In this document: positions 38,901 to 46,171 of the stretch, piece after piece
How the letters are laid out: each line of letters opens with the position of its first letter
How positions within the stretch are numbered: the stretch's first letter is position 1
Assembly: GCF_037042905.1 (NCBI RefSeq)
Contig: NC_087252.1
Span: 1,327,501-1,391,500 of the forward strand
Source: Lytechinus pictus
Taxonomy: Eukaryota > Echinodermata > Echinoidea > Temnopleuroida > Toxopneustidae
Length of the DNA stretch: 64,000 nucleotides
Reading direction: 5' to 3'
Program-made: the position numbers and the translations under genes
The notes under the pieces: generated by a model
The model's database searches: none
What the model was told of the DNA's origin: nothing
The model's input: the letters and a program-made list of their open reading frames with translations, nothing else

Positions 38901-39859
38901 TGGTTTGTTTTATGAATGGACATCGAGGTACGATCCCCAAAACCGTGGACGATCTGAAATGGGTTAGCAAGAAGATCACCCAGAGTGGTGAAACTGACCA
39001 AGAAGAGACAGCACCTACTGAATCCACGCCACAGCATACCCCGATGGAAGCTGCGCTCATATCGTCTGCTTTGATTGCACCCGACATTGCTGCACTAACG
39101 AAGAAAACGAGAACTGTCGAAAGAGTAAGTCCTCCGCCCGCCAAGGTGACGACAGCGCCAGCGGAAAGTGAGAATGAGGTACGTGCGAGAATGCTTTCAT
39201 TGCAGTACAAGAACAGTGACGCAATCCTGGGAAACCGTTACGAACGGAAGCTGGACTCTGTCGGCAGCGAGCAGGAGCACGAGGTCGCCAATACCATTTT
39301 GACGATTCACTCGCGTCTTCAGCAACAGGAGCAGGAACGCCAGCAGAAACAGGCGCAAACCTGCGACGCCGACTCAACCGTCAAAACCGAGCCCGTTAGT
39401 CCCAATCCTGTATTAAGCAGTACTACAAGTGACAATCCTTCGGCCCAGTCGCAGTCGGGAAGCCCGCTTTCACCACCCGTCCTCGAGAGAGAAGGAGACA
39501 GACCGCTTGCGAAGAACAGCAGTGACAACGATGATATGGAACCCAATCTAATCATCGATGAAACACTGAAATCTAAATCTCGCAAACGAACGAGAACGCC
39601 TACAAAGTCCATCCCAAACCTTTCACCTACAAAGACCTCTTCGACATCATCGAGCCCTCAGTTGAGTACATCGTCGAGTACCTCTTCGACGTCAGACTTT
39701 GTTGGAATGCCCAGCAACGCGGGAAAGTCTGAGAAGGTGAAGATTACTGGTGACCCCAAAAAACTTTGGACAAAGAAAGCAATGGCCATGATGGGAAGTC
39801 TAGAACCAAAGAGAAAGAGGAAAAAGAGCGAGAAATCAGTCCCCAAAGAAAATTACTAG
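17374..39859 (+). CDS. BCL3: BCL3-like nuclear IkB protein (8 coding exons, 1463 aa predicted)
   Basis: Predicted join: 17374-18751, 19197-19652, 29019-29121, 33154-33268, 34292-34493, 35647-35735, 37522-37767, 38057-39859. All junctions are GT-AG and phases match (1,1,2,0,1,0,0). BCL3 proteins are atypical IkBs that bind NF-kB p50/p52 homodimers in the nucleus and recruit co-activators or co-repressors. Seven ankyrin repeats span about residues 643-874 and follow the vertebrate BCL3 pattern: DGDTALHIA, TPLHLA, GQTAAHHAC, NYEGYTPLHLA, GWTPLFHAV, YSGNTVLHVATGRG, and a degenerate last repeat ending LLRG. The N terminus (PLDLR at 16-20) recalls the PVDLR of human BCL3. The start is supported by an in-frame TGA at 17359-17361. 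At 1463 aa it is about three times the length of human BCL3 (about 450 aa), because of Pro/Ser-rich extensions on both sides. Other IkB-family members are less likely because of the BCL3-like repeat wording. Splicing is predicted from sequence, not from transcripts. Confidence 0.9.
19197..19652 (+). CDS. BCL3: BCL3-like exon 2: proline-rich segment
   Basis: Residues 460-611, phase 1 in and out. Acceptor ACTAAAG|GTGTATC, donor CCAAA|GTAAGT. Contains a threefold RPSPP tandem, a possible SH3/WW ligand, then Ser/Thr/Pro-rich sequence. Joins exon 1 as PEG|VSLYPP and exon 3 as GQ|RYPP without a break. Confidence 0.85.
21555..21895. mobile_element. Foldback element of degenerate 16-mers (second copy)
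   Basis: Left half GCCAACTCGTCCACTCACC..CATTTCGTCTAACAACCATTTGGTC. Right half mirrors it with GGACTAAATGGCTATTGGACC..TAGACGAGTTGGTAATT. Same family as 3625-3890. Confidence 0.7.
22205..22300 (+). promoter_or_regulatory. Candidate intronic promoter/enhancer module in BCL3-like intron 2
   Basis: Within about 90 bases there are a GGGGATTCCCC kappaB site (22210-22220), ATCACGTGAT with an E-box CACGTG, a TTGGCGCCAA palindrome (E2F-like), ACTCGCGTGAGT, and a TATATATTAA box. The cluster could be an internal promoter for a short isoform or an inducible enhancer. Motif-based only. Confidence 0.4.
23618..26066. mobile_element. AAAGGG-type inverted-terminus element, composite
   Basis: Left end ATAGGGGTACTCCAGGCTGAAAA..GATAACAAATAACAAAGTTATTG. 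Right end ACTGCATTTTGCTCAGTAAATT..CAGCCCGGACCATCCCTTTAAG. Interior includes GTGGCGTAGCTAGG followed by poly(G), and GCGAGCGTGAAGCGCGAGC, as in 1379-3401. No transposase seen. The kappaB 11-mer at 25455 lies within these bounds. Confidence 0.55.
25455..25465. promoter_or_regulatory. kappaB site in BCL3-like intron 2
   Basis: GGGGAATCCCC, the exact reverse complement of the kappaB 11-mer at 22210-22220. It sits inside the large inverted-terminus element spanning 23618-26066. Confidence 0.45.
26881..27150 (+). repeat. tRNA-derived SINE
   Basis: GGGGCGTCGTGGTCTC head, box B GGGTTCGAATCCC (26936-26948), body CATGGCGTGTTTTCCTTCAGCAAG, and tail GGCGCTATATAAATGCC. Confidence 0.8.
27660..27960. mobile_element. 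Left-end fragment of AAAGGG-type element
   Basis: TTAAAGGGTTATTGGGGCTGAAAATAATTTATATC..TTCACAGAG..TTGATTTTAAAGTTTAACAATATTTTGTG. No clear right arm follows. Confidence 0.5.
28387..28396 (+). promoter_or_regulatory. kappaB site in BCL3-like intron 2, 0.6 kb before exon 3
   Basis: GGGAAATCCC fits GGGRNWYYCC. It lies in sequence with no obvious repeat. Confidence 0.4.
29019..29121 (+). CDS. BCL3: BCL3-like exon 3: linker into ankyrin repeat 1
   Basis: Residues 612-645, entering at phase 1 and leaving at phase 2. Acceptor CCACTAG|GATATCC, donor GACAC|GTAAGA. Ends with DSDGDT, the conserved lead into ankyrin repeat 1 of BCL3 (DEDGDTPLHIAVVQ in human). Follows the largest intron, 9.4 kb. Confidence 0.88.
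29436..29766. mobile_element. Nested hairpin MITEs
   Basis: Outer pair GGGCTGCCAAC..GTTGGCACTGCT. A middle pair GAGAGTGAGACTCACA..GTGGGAGTCACTCTCAA lies to the right. An inner perfect-looking element at 29458-29608, ACCTCGGTCACGTTTGCTC..GAGCAAATGTGACCGAGGT, has CGGCGGCCGTACGGCGAGTC mirrored by GACTCGCCGTACGGCCGCCG. Confidence 0.75.
30117..30532 (+). pseudogene. GIY-YIG endonuclease domain of a Penelope-like retroelement (5' truncated)
   Basis: The + frame to TGA 30530-30532 reads GNITC.TTNVVYLITCRVCR, then VQYIGETKTTLKKRFYGHRS, and near the end TSREKFWMRRLRTTQPHGLN. VYLI-C--C--QYIGET---L--RF--HR and the later RE-FW---L.T--P-GLN are hallmarks of the C-terminal GIY-YIG nuclease of Penelope-like elements, which nicks target DNA for retrotransposition. 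The Tyr, Tyr, Arg, His and Glu positions of the family are present. The reverse transcriptase part is absent, so this is a 5'-truncated insertion in a BCL3-like intron. Confidence 0.82.
30533..31560 (+). mobile_element. 3' trailer of the Penelope-like element
   Basis: AT-rich and T-rich trailer running to the hammerhead-like core at 31442-31470 and then a 19-base direct duplication (ATTAAACTGTTTTCTTAGC) near 31530-31567. Boundaries are approximate. Confidence 0.5.
31442..31470 (+). ncRNA. Hammerhead-ribozyme-core-like motif
   Basis: CCGACGA, A, stem GATTC/GGATC with loop TGATA, then GAAAGC. The layout mirrors the CUGANGA-stem II-GAAA core with one substitution (U4 to C) and one extra base. 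Penelope-like elements are known to carry hammerhead motifs. Probably a degenerate or minimal form. Confidence 0.4.
32276..32285 (+). promoter_or_regulatory. kappaB-like site in BCL3-like intron 3
   Basis: GGGAAACCCC fits the kappaB consensus; 0.9 kb upstream of exon 4. Confidence 0.35.
32731..33052. repeat. CTA/TAC trinucleotide microsatellite
   Basis: About 320 bases of CTA units with TTCTAC variants, ending 100 bases before exon 4. Poly-Thr, poly-Leu and poly-Val open frames here are artefacts. Confidence 0.95.
33154..33268 (+). CDS. BCL3: BCL3-like exon 4: ankyrin repeat 1
   Basis: Residues 646-684. Acceptor TTTTCACAG|TGCTC, donor CAACAG|GTTAGA, phase 0 out. Encodes ALHIAIVQDK and then a helix-loop ending SVDIFNFMQQ, matching the long first repeat of BCL3. 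Confidence 0.9.
33443..33650. mobile_element. Hairpin MITE in BCL3-like intron 4
   Basis: TGGGTGCCACGACATTTGCTCCTGCGACAATTGCTCCG is mirrored by CGGAGCAATTGTCGCCAGAGCAAATGTCATGGAACCCCA. Confidence 0.8.
34083..34325 (+). repeat. Tandem triplication of exon 5 acceptor and first codons
   Basis: ACTCCCC..CATCT.GCATGCATCATGAAA starts at 34083, 34191 and, as the real exon, at 34292. Copy 2 keeps an acceptor (ACCTTAG) but lacks two bases and reaches TAG after ten codons. Copy 1 keeps the frame for ten codons (TPPHLACIMK) but lacks an AG. Confidence 0.8.
34292..34493 (+). CDS. BCL3: BCL3-like exon 5: ankyrin repeats 2-3
   Basis: Residues 685-751. Begins in phase 0 with TPLHLACIMK directly after the acceptor CACCTTAG. 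Includes ANPNEADRNGQTAAHHAC, very like human BCL3 DRHGQTAAHLAC, and ends NIRNYEG. Donor GAAG|GTATGC. The first codons and acceptor are tandemly repeated upstream (see the repeat at 34083-34325). Confidence 0.9.
34561..35166. mobile_element. Palindromic MITE (606 bp) in BCL3-like intron 5
   Basis: TTAAAGGTCAAGTCCACCCC..GGGGTGGACTTGTCCTTTAA. Arms of about 250 bases include AAAATTTCATCAAAATC and its mirror. A partial copy is at 63840-63966. Confidence 0.9.
35489..35569 (+). repeat. SINE 3' tail
   Basis: GTTAAGCGCTTAGAAAC..TAAGCGCTATATAAATGTA followed by ATT units, the tail of the family at 37097-37440. Confidence 0.7.
35647..35735 (+). CDS. BCL3: BCL3-like exon 6: ankyrin repeat 4
   Basis: Residues 752-781. 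Acceptor CTAACAG|GTTACA, donor TCAAAG|GTTAGA. Encodes YTPLHLAAMVGNPTLV followed by LLEKGADINSK, a canonical ankyrin repeat. Confidence 0.9.
35930..36145 (-). repeat. tRNA-derived SINE in BCL3-like intron 6
   Basis: On the minus strand: GTTGTGGCCCAGTGGATTAG, GGGTTTAAAATCCC (box B, decayed), CATGGCATAATTTCCTTCGG and GAGGTGAATAGGTACCCGG. Confidence 0.75.
36479..37071. mobile_element. Palindromic MITE (about 590 bp) in BCL3-like intron 6
   Basis: TAAAGGAGAATGAAACTC..GGTTTCATTCTCCTTTA. Internal GGTCGCATTGCCAATAGGAGGATC mirrored at 36624-36655. Confidence 0.9.
37097..37440 (+). repeat. tRNA-derived SINE, full-length-looking
   Basis: Head GCGCCGTGGTGTAGCAGTTC, box B GTGTTCGAATCCC (37150-37162), body GGTGTTAAATGGGTACCCGG..GGCATGCAAGGATCCGATGACC, tail AAGCGCTATATAAATGCAG plus ATT units. 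Sits 80 bases before exon 7. Confidence 0.88.
37522..37767 (+). CDS. BCL3: BCL3-like exon 7: ankyrin repeats 5-6 and start of 7
   Basis: Residues 782-863, phase 0 at both ends. Acceptor TTTTGTCAG|GATTC, donor AAAAAT|GTAAGT. GWTPLFHAV, YSGNTVLHVATGRG and GADMSLKN align with human BCL3 GRSPLIHAV, YSGSSALHSASGRG and GADSSLKN. The last repeat begins DTPATIT. Confidence 0.92.
38057..39859 (+). CDS. BCL3: BCL3-like exon 8: terminal exon, end of ankyrin 7 and long C-terminal tail
   Basis: Residues 864-1463. Acceptor TTTTCAG|ATGTC. Opens with MSSLLRGLGAG, equivalent to human VIDILRGKA. The tail contains an Ala-rich tract (about 914-930), a VKTEPVSP motif (1305-1312) that fits the phosphorylation-dependent SUMO consensus psi-K-x-E-x-x-S-P, many SP/TP sites, a Ser-rich stretch, and two basic clusters (KSRKRTR near 1370, KRKRKK at 1448-1453) that look like nuclear localisation signals. 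Stops at TAG 39857-39859. The 600-residue tail is far longer than that of vertebrate BCL3; no known domain is recognised in it. Confidence 0.9.
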   Translation: MSSLLRGLGAGSPQPSEASSPTTAPPTLPMPLNDAYLIHPPQPGSASALAAAAAVAAAALGQSKKPSTVTTLTTERLKGPANEVYEVTRSVTRGDGKISDEHRAIHKQLQEKLRQSIQIRQVNERRVGESHQRKSTEDMSPEPHLGTKKIVIVPVSAGEREKLDQISSLHSGNKALSDSLGLRVSLPSQISKRSPKEGDEQKSQHVVLTRTKDTTEQADGSVKANSTPDVVPKIEITSPEPVDKTEAKSVSDSSQRDIQKASDKDCKHVVSSSPSDRCNHQMVCFMNGHRGTIPKTVDDLKWVSKKITQSGETDQEETAPTESTPQHTPMEAALISSALIAPDIAALTKKTRTVERVSPPPAKVTTAPAESENEVRARMLSLQYKNSDAILGNRYERKLDSVGSEQEHEVANTILTIHSRLQQQEQERQQKQAQTCDADSTVKTEPVSPNPVLSSTTSDNPSAQSQSGSPLSPPVLEREGDRPLAKNSSDNDDMEPNLIIDETLKSKSRKRTRTPTKSIPNLSPTKTSSTSSSPQLSTSSSTSSTSDFVGMPSNAGKSEKVKITGDPKKLWTKKAMAMMGSLEPKRKRKKSEKSVPKENY

Positions 39860-39994
39860 AATTTTTTTGTGTTTTATGTAAATCACCTGTAATTTCCCTA
39901 CTGAAGGCAAGATACATAAGATTCACATATTGACACATGCCTGTACTTAATTGGAAGGATTTCTTCAAAACCCTTTTCCTGTGTCAAAAATAAA
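39860..39994 (+). other. BCL3-like 3' UTR with possible poly(A) signal
   Basis: An AATAAA at 39989-39994 lies 130 bases after the stop codon and is the nearest canonical signal. Other AATAAA hexamers occur further downstream (near 41552 and 42937), so a longer 3' UTR is possible. Confidence 0.45.
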
Positions 39995-40416
39995 AAGGAT
40001 AATTGCATAGCATACTCAACCTTAACATCAGTCCAGCCCTGTGTTTTTTTTTCATTTCCACCCCAATTCATGAACTCCCTGAACCCTGATGATCTAAGAA
40101 TCTTTCCTTATGAGTTAGAAATTACTAGAGAAGTACATCAGTTTGGATTAATTCAGTAAGGAGGGAAGGGGCAAGTGGGTTAGATGTTCATATTTCATTC
40201 ATTTACCCCAAAATTTATATGCGCAAGGTTTTTCCTTGTTTAATCCCCATAGGATAATTTTGACAAGACATAAAATTGAAAGATAAGCAAAGATCTAGGA
40301 CCAGTATTCTGAACTCAGGATTAATTTAAAACTCTGGTCTTAAGACAAAATTGTGAATTAAACTATGGATAGCCAATTGTAACATCAGTCTTCAAGAGTA
40401 GTAGTTGAATTTATCA

Positions 40417-40995
40417 CCCGGGGGGGGGGGGGGGGGGGCACTTACATTGACGAGTGGATACCATGCGCGACCAAAAAAACATGTAAAAATTATGTCTTTT
40501 TCAAGATAGGGCACGTTACGTACGTAATGTAATAAGGGTGTCAAAAACACTAAAATAATGAAAAAAGGGTATCTATTTTGATAGGAAAGCTACGTGTTTA
40601 GGGTCAAATTTGCGAGAGTATAAAAAAATCAAGACTAAAATGTTTTAAATAGGATGTACTTTTTGCCCCAAGAGTCAACACTACATGTTTAGAGTACGAT
40701 ATTTGCAAGTGGGGCTGTACTAAACCCAATGATGTAGGTAAAGGTAAAACCGACGACCGACGTCCGTGACATAACAATTGAAATATACTTGTTTAGGGGT
40801 TCAATTCAGGGAATATACTTGCCAATAGTATCGTTTTGTTTCCAATACTTGTTATGGGTAGGGTTTCACACGCCAAAACTTGTTAAGGGGTACATTTTCA
40901 GAATATGGAAAATACGTGTTTAGGGTGCTTTTTGAGATCTCATGGTCGCGCATGGTATCCACTCGTCAATGGAAGTGCCCCCCCCCCCCCCCGGG
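40417..40995. mobile_element. 579-bp MITE with CCCGGGG termini and 8-bp target duplication
   Basis: ATTTATCA occurs on both sides (40409-40416 and 40996-41003). Termini CCCGGGG(n)CACTTACATTGACGAG..CTCGTCAATGGAAGTGCCCC(n)GGG, then GTGGATACCATGCGCGACCA mirrored. The 8-bp duplication suggests hAT or P superfamily mobilisation. No ORF. Confidence 0.9.
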
Positions 40996-43473
40996 ATTTA
41001 TCAGCTAATCTGCCACTCCAATCATTCGGATCTGTTTGAGAATGATAACTGAAAAAAGTTTTGTTTACCATTCATGCATGGATTAAGAACTTAATTCCCT
41101 AAAAAAAGGTACACAAAGTAAACAAAATCTTGACATCTTTGGCTTATCATAATTTTAGCATTGACTTGGTTGAGTTACACTGGACCTCAAAATATGGGCG
41201 TTTAGAACAACTCAGTCTTGTTATCTACTTTGGGCAGTACTAATGATAATAATAATTGTGGCTTCTTGTATAGCGCACAGGTCCACCTTTCGGTGCTCAT
41301 TGCGCCAATATTTCCCTTCCATTGCTTAAAACAGATGATAGAGGTTTCTTCCTACTTTAGGGGATGATATGAAATACCCTTTGCATTGCCAAGATAAGCC
41401 CAGTCTGTTTTTATTCTTTCATGGTTAATTTATACACATTATGGCCCTTATTTTGAAGTCCAGTCTGAGGTCATAATCAAACTCTTTTTTTTGTTAATAT
41501 CACGGGAAGCCAAAAATGGTGTTTACATCCTATCTCCCCATACTTCAATTGTGAATAAAGATGTGTTAGTTATACCATGGACCTACTGCTAGTAGGTCCA
41601 TGGTTATACCAAGGAGGTTTAAATGAGATGGAGTAACAGCAAACAAAATCCCTTTGAACAAGCTTCGAAGCCGCCAGCAAAAAGTATGTCAGACATGCAA
41701 TTTGCTCAACATCTCTTGCAATTGTGTAGACAAATGATTCCCGCATTAATTACTTTTTCGCCGCATCTTGGTCTGGTTATATGTGTAGTACATAATTCGG
41801 AGGCATGCGGAAATAAACTATGCAATATGTCCTGAAATATGACTCAAATTTGCTCGACTGGGCATGTGCGGGCACTCATCTGGCATATACAGTAATGAAC
41901 AACAATATTCCACCGACCACATTTGAAATTTTCATTCGCCGCAAACGATCGGAAAAGTGTTAAAAACTGGTTTCAGTAAAGGTCTAATTCTTTCTTTTTT
42001 CACTAATTAAAGGTTAATTGATATAATCTGGGCAAATATCTTGTTGTAATAGTGCTTGGTTATTGATGTTTTGTCATGCGTTCAAATTTCAGTTTGGTTA
42101 TTAATATGAAAGATGGAAAATCAATACAAATGAATATTCGTAAAATTTCACCCCTCGGATTTCTTCAATGAAACTGCCGGCTTCGAAGCTGGACATCAAA
42201 AGGGTCCTTATTGCCGTTCTTTCTTTTGTGCTTCTTTAGAAATGAACAGCTGCTTGAATAAATTTGTTGACTGTTGGAACTCCAGTCATAGAATCTCCTT
42301 AGTTATACCACAACTATAGGCCAGAGTTTAAAGTTCAGATTATAGGCCTATGTGTATTCGTAATACCTCAATAACTTTATGGCTTTAGTGTGAAGTGCAC
42401 GTCCTTTCATAGTTTTGGGGAAAGGATTCGTTGAAAATTTCAGCTATTTCATTTTTTTTATCTATGGCATTACTCTGAACTCTGGTTGACCCTGATCTTT
42501 AAGTTGGTGTTAGAGTCTTGCATTTCTTTGTAAGACGCAAATCTGGGAAGCATTTCAAGAGAAAAATATTGTGATTTTCTCTGATTATTTGTTATAAGCT
42601 ACTGAAATCCTTGCATCTGATTGGCTCAGAGCAAATTAGCCAGTGATTTTCACTGACTATTATTTGTTTCATGAAATGTTGGTCCACATCATTTATATTG
42701 CGCCATATTTCAGTTAAAAAAACATTCAAAGACGCAGGCTCATCCAATAAAGCTAATTATTACACATCTGCTGAAATAAGTGAGTTTTGAGGGATGATTT
42801 GAAGAGTTCATTTTGTCAATGTTCGTGTGATTGAATTTAGAAAGTAAGCCAATCAATATCAAGGATAGTTGTCAAATCCGACAAGTTGTCAGATGGCAAT
42901 GTTAATGAAATGCTGTCCTAGGGGACATCTTTGAAATAAAGAAATCAAATTAAATTATATATTTATATATCATGTATGTTATGTCTTAAATGGGCATTCA
43001 TTTGTGTTTACTACCAATGTCATCAGGCCTTTGACTTTCATTATGTTTTCTTCCTTTGAAATAACTTATTGGCAGAGTTCTTTGACTCTAATTATCAAAG
43101 TTGACATGCTATTTTTGTAGTGTAAGTTACCTATCTTATGTCTGTTTGTTTGTCATTATAGGATAATTTCTCATAGATATCTTTTTCCTTTGAAATACTG
43201 TTAATCTTGATGTAGAGAGTTATTTTAGGCAATATTTGGAATGGTTGTGCCAGTAAAAGAAGATAAGCATCGAGTTGTTTTGACCTTGATTATATTTTTT
43301 AAGTTAAACAAGATATTAATTTTGACCAGTCAAACATGATGTAACCAAGAAGGGTTCAATATTCTTTTCCAAACCTACCCATATCTTGTTCTTCTCTGTC
43401 TCCTCCTCATCTACAGATAGACAATCATTTTTGTTCCCCTTTGTTTGGAACAATTTCTCATCATTTATCCTGG

Positions 43474-43706
43474 CAGGGCTCGACATTAGCAGTGGCCCGG
43501 AGCAACCAAAAATGAGGGTCAGGCCACCAAATTGCTGTAAAAGCCCACACTTAGTGGCCCAGTTGGGCTACCAAACTTTTAATAAATTGTATTATTTTCT
43601 ATCATTGTAGGGCCGCCAAATTTGCTTTGCGGGTCATCAAAAATATGAAATTATTCATTTGGTGGACTAATCGGGCCACCAAGAAAAAAGTTAGTGTGTA
43701 GCCTTG
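43474..43706. mobile_element. Short hAT-like MITE, CAGGGCTCGACATTAGC family
   Basis: CAGGGCTCGACATTAGCAGTGGCCCGG..GTTAGTGTGTAGCCTTG, flanked by ATCCTGG and ATCCTGT. Cousin of the large element at 58773-60650. Confidence 0.75.
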
Positions 43707-44959
43707 ATCCTGTCATATTGATGTTTTGCTGAATAAGACCAAATACCTCAGTACATCTGATTTTTAATCTGACTTGCATTTGTAGTCGGCCATGGATAAT
43801 GGAACATACAATCTAACTCAGTTGGTGATAGCCAAAAATATCAATTTGTTATCCTTTATGTTTTTGTGGGTTACCTGAGATCTACCAAACCATACCTTTT
43901 GAAGGTGCATAGGTATTAGCCTCACAAAGAGAAATTAAAACAAACCTTCCATACAGTTAGAGACTAGTTGTATGGTATTGTGCGTCTCTAATAAGAATTG
44001 ATTATTATTATTATTATTGTTAGAGTCGGATGGATGTCAGCTCATATATTTGAAGACATAATCCAAACTGCCATTGAAGAAGGCTATTATGCTATGGAAC
44101 TCTTTGACTTCACTATCTTATTGTGGTTCAGTAGCAATTATGATTTTTGTGCAAGTGTTGGTCGCACTCTAAATGCACTTCATCTTTTCAATGCAGATTT
44201 GCATTCATGTACGAATTATGCACTAATTGAAATTTCATTTTAAAAAATGAACAAATTACATCAGATGTCAAATTTAATAATATCTGTCGCATACATTTAT
44301 ACATGTATAAAAATGTCAGGTACAAATTCTTATTTGATTTTGACATAAATCATTTGGCCATTTTTGTTTTATTCTGATTACTTTGTTTGGCTTTTAGGAG
44401 CATTTTTCCTTCTCATTTATTTTCTATCCTTTGTTTGCGTTGTAGTGTAGATTTGCATAGTAAATAGCTTTTTGTGCCAATTTTGCTGAACAGACATTTT
44501 TCTTTTGTTCATATTCACTTGCTGTACGTGTACCAATAACATTTGCATTTTCTCTTCAAGTTTTTCACATATGTGAAATGAATTTTGATATGCGGTATTC
44601 ATGATATACCAAACTACAAAAGGGGCATTACTTACCGTTTAACTATGTATGCAAATCAACGTTATTGTCTTGTCAATGATTATTGTATTGAAGGATTGAG
44701 TAATTTGTGGTCATGTTCAGTTTAATGAATGCACCGAGTACTATTTTTGATCGAGACGTAATTCTTAGAAATTTCTTCCCCTGTATGAAGGGTGTATTAT
44801 CGGGCAATTATGTGGATGTACATATAGGAATTCAATTTTTTGAATGAAAAATAAATCTAGGTTTAAAGGTATTAGTGTGTTTGATTTTCATCTTATCTAT
44901 GTGGTTGAGAATGGCGAGTGTCTCTTGATGCATAGAAAGAGAGATATTAACGTTCCCAT

Positions 44960-45165
44960 TTTCTTTCTCTCTCTCTCCATGTTTCTCTTCATATCTCTCT
45001 ATCCATCCACTTTTCTTCCTCTCTTCATCTCCCTATTGCTCCCTCTCTAAATATCTCTCTATCCATCCCCTTTTCTTCATCTCCCTCTGGCTCTCTCTCT
45101 CTTTGTCTTCATATCTCTCTATCCATCCCTCTTTTCTTATTTTTTTCTCTCTCTCTCATCCATCT
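44960..45165 (+). repeat. CT-rich tandem repeat, about 62-bp period
   Basis: TATCTCTCTATCCATCC recurs at about 44992, 45051 and 45112 within CT-rich DNA. Confidence 0.8.
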
Positions 45166-45171
45166 CCTTGA

Positions 45172-45305
45172 TCCAGTATCATAAAGACTTGTTATCATAA
45201 CAAATTGACAATTTCAGTAACAAAGTATTAGCCAATCAGATTGAGTGATTTCAGTAGCTTTAAGCTGTCATTGTAAATTTGTTTTAACATATATAATGAA
45301 AGGGG
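45172..45305. mobile_element. Short hairpin MITE, GTTTCATAAAG family
   Basis: ATCATAAAGACTTGTTATCATAACAAA..AGCCAATCAGATTGAGTGATTTCAGTAGC. Related to 52302-52446 and 52571-52716; right end decayed. Confidence 0.65.
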
Positions 45306-45501
45306 ACCCCCCCCCCCTTCTCTAACTCTCCCTCTCTTGTTATTTGTAATCAGCACTGAGAATTTTCACATTTTTGCTGAGACAAATAAAAAAAATCTAA
45401 ATTAGATTTTTTTTCTCTTCTCTTTTTTCTTTTACCCCTCTCTCTTTCTCTCTATCATCCCTCACTCGCCGTCTCTCTCTCTTTCACCAAATCCAGATAA
45501 C

Positions 45502-45918
45502 TAAAGCCCACCGCACACCTTACGACCCGTTTGGTCTGCGACTGAGAAGAGATGATTCGCAAGGTAGTCATAAGCCTCGACATCGCACACCTTGCGATCC
45601 GACTACCATGCTGTCTGCGACTTACGCATGCGCTTTTTGCTTTTTGCCATAGCAACTGAGAAAATACGCTTACTACTGCGTATGCGCGTTGTTTATTACA
45701 TATGCATCGTGCAACTCTGCTGTCTGGCTGAAAGTTGGATTGAGCTTGCGATCCAGTCATAAGGATTCGACATGGCAAATCCTTACGATTTTCCTTGCAA
45801 CTTGTCTCTGACCGGTCGGCGACTCTCAAGCTAACAAGAGCTGTGACGTCACATCTCCCCTCACTCAGTCACAAGCCAGTTGGAGACCAGTCAGGTCGTA
45901 AGGTGTGCAGTGGCCTTA
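45502..45918. mobile_element. MITE with CGCACACCTTACGACC termini
   Basis: TAAAGCCCACCGCACACCTTACGACC is mirrored by GGTCGTAAGGTGTGCAGTGGCCTTA. The ORF on its minus strand is incidental. Confidence 0.82.
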
Positions 45919-46106
45919 ATTTAGCTACTTTAACAACACAGTCTATTCTAGATTCTCTTCTCACTCTTTAATGAAAGCAGGATAAATTAAATAAAACATT
46001 TACAAATAACTTTCATTTCATCATAGAAAAATACATGTAACAGAGGAATGGACAAAATTCTTTAAATATCCCCCATTCATAAAAGCACTAAAAGACCATG
46101 TCAATG

Positions 46107-46171
46107 TTACGGCGTTCTCGGTATAAAGCCACGATTTGAAACCGTTTGAGCCTTAGACGTCATACGAGTAA
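46107..46171 (-). ncRNA. Form 2 SECIS-like element in inferred SELENOS 3' UTR
   Basis: Hand folding on the minus strand: helix I UUAC/GUAA; symmetric internal loop UCGU/CGCC; quartet AUGA (46163-46160) opposite AGAA (46118-46115); helix II CGUCUAAGGCU with GGCUUUAUACCG (one mismatch, one bulged base); unpaired CAA (46148-46146), placing AA 12 nt after AUGA; helix III ACGGUU/AAUCGU closed by UCA. The order is that of a Form 2 SECIS, which recruits SBP2 to recode UGA. The 3' quartet has A where U is usual. It lies about 2.5 kb from the Sec codon, so a long or spliced 3' UTR is required. Confidence 0.68.

Larger units (their letters stand above)
39995..45959. other. Convergent intergenic region between BCL3-like and SELENOS
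   Basis: No supported gene. Contains a 579-bp MITE, a small hAT-like element, a CT-rich tandem repeat, two further hairpin MITEs, and unclassified AT-rich sequence (41.0-43.4 kb and 43.7-44.9 kb). Confidence 0.5.

Noticed and set aside
45455..45829. 124-codon minus-strand ORF
   Set aside because: Lies mostly inside the 45502-45918 MITE; no homologous domain seen.
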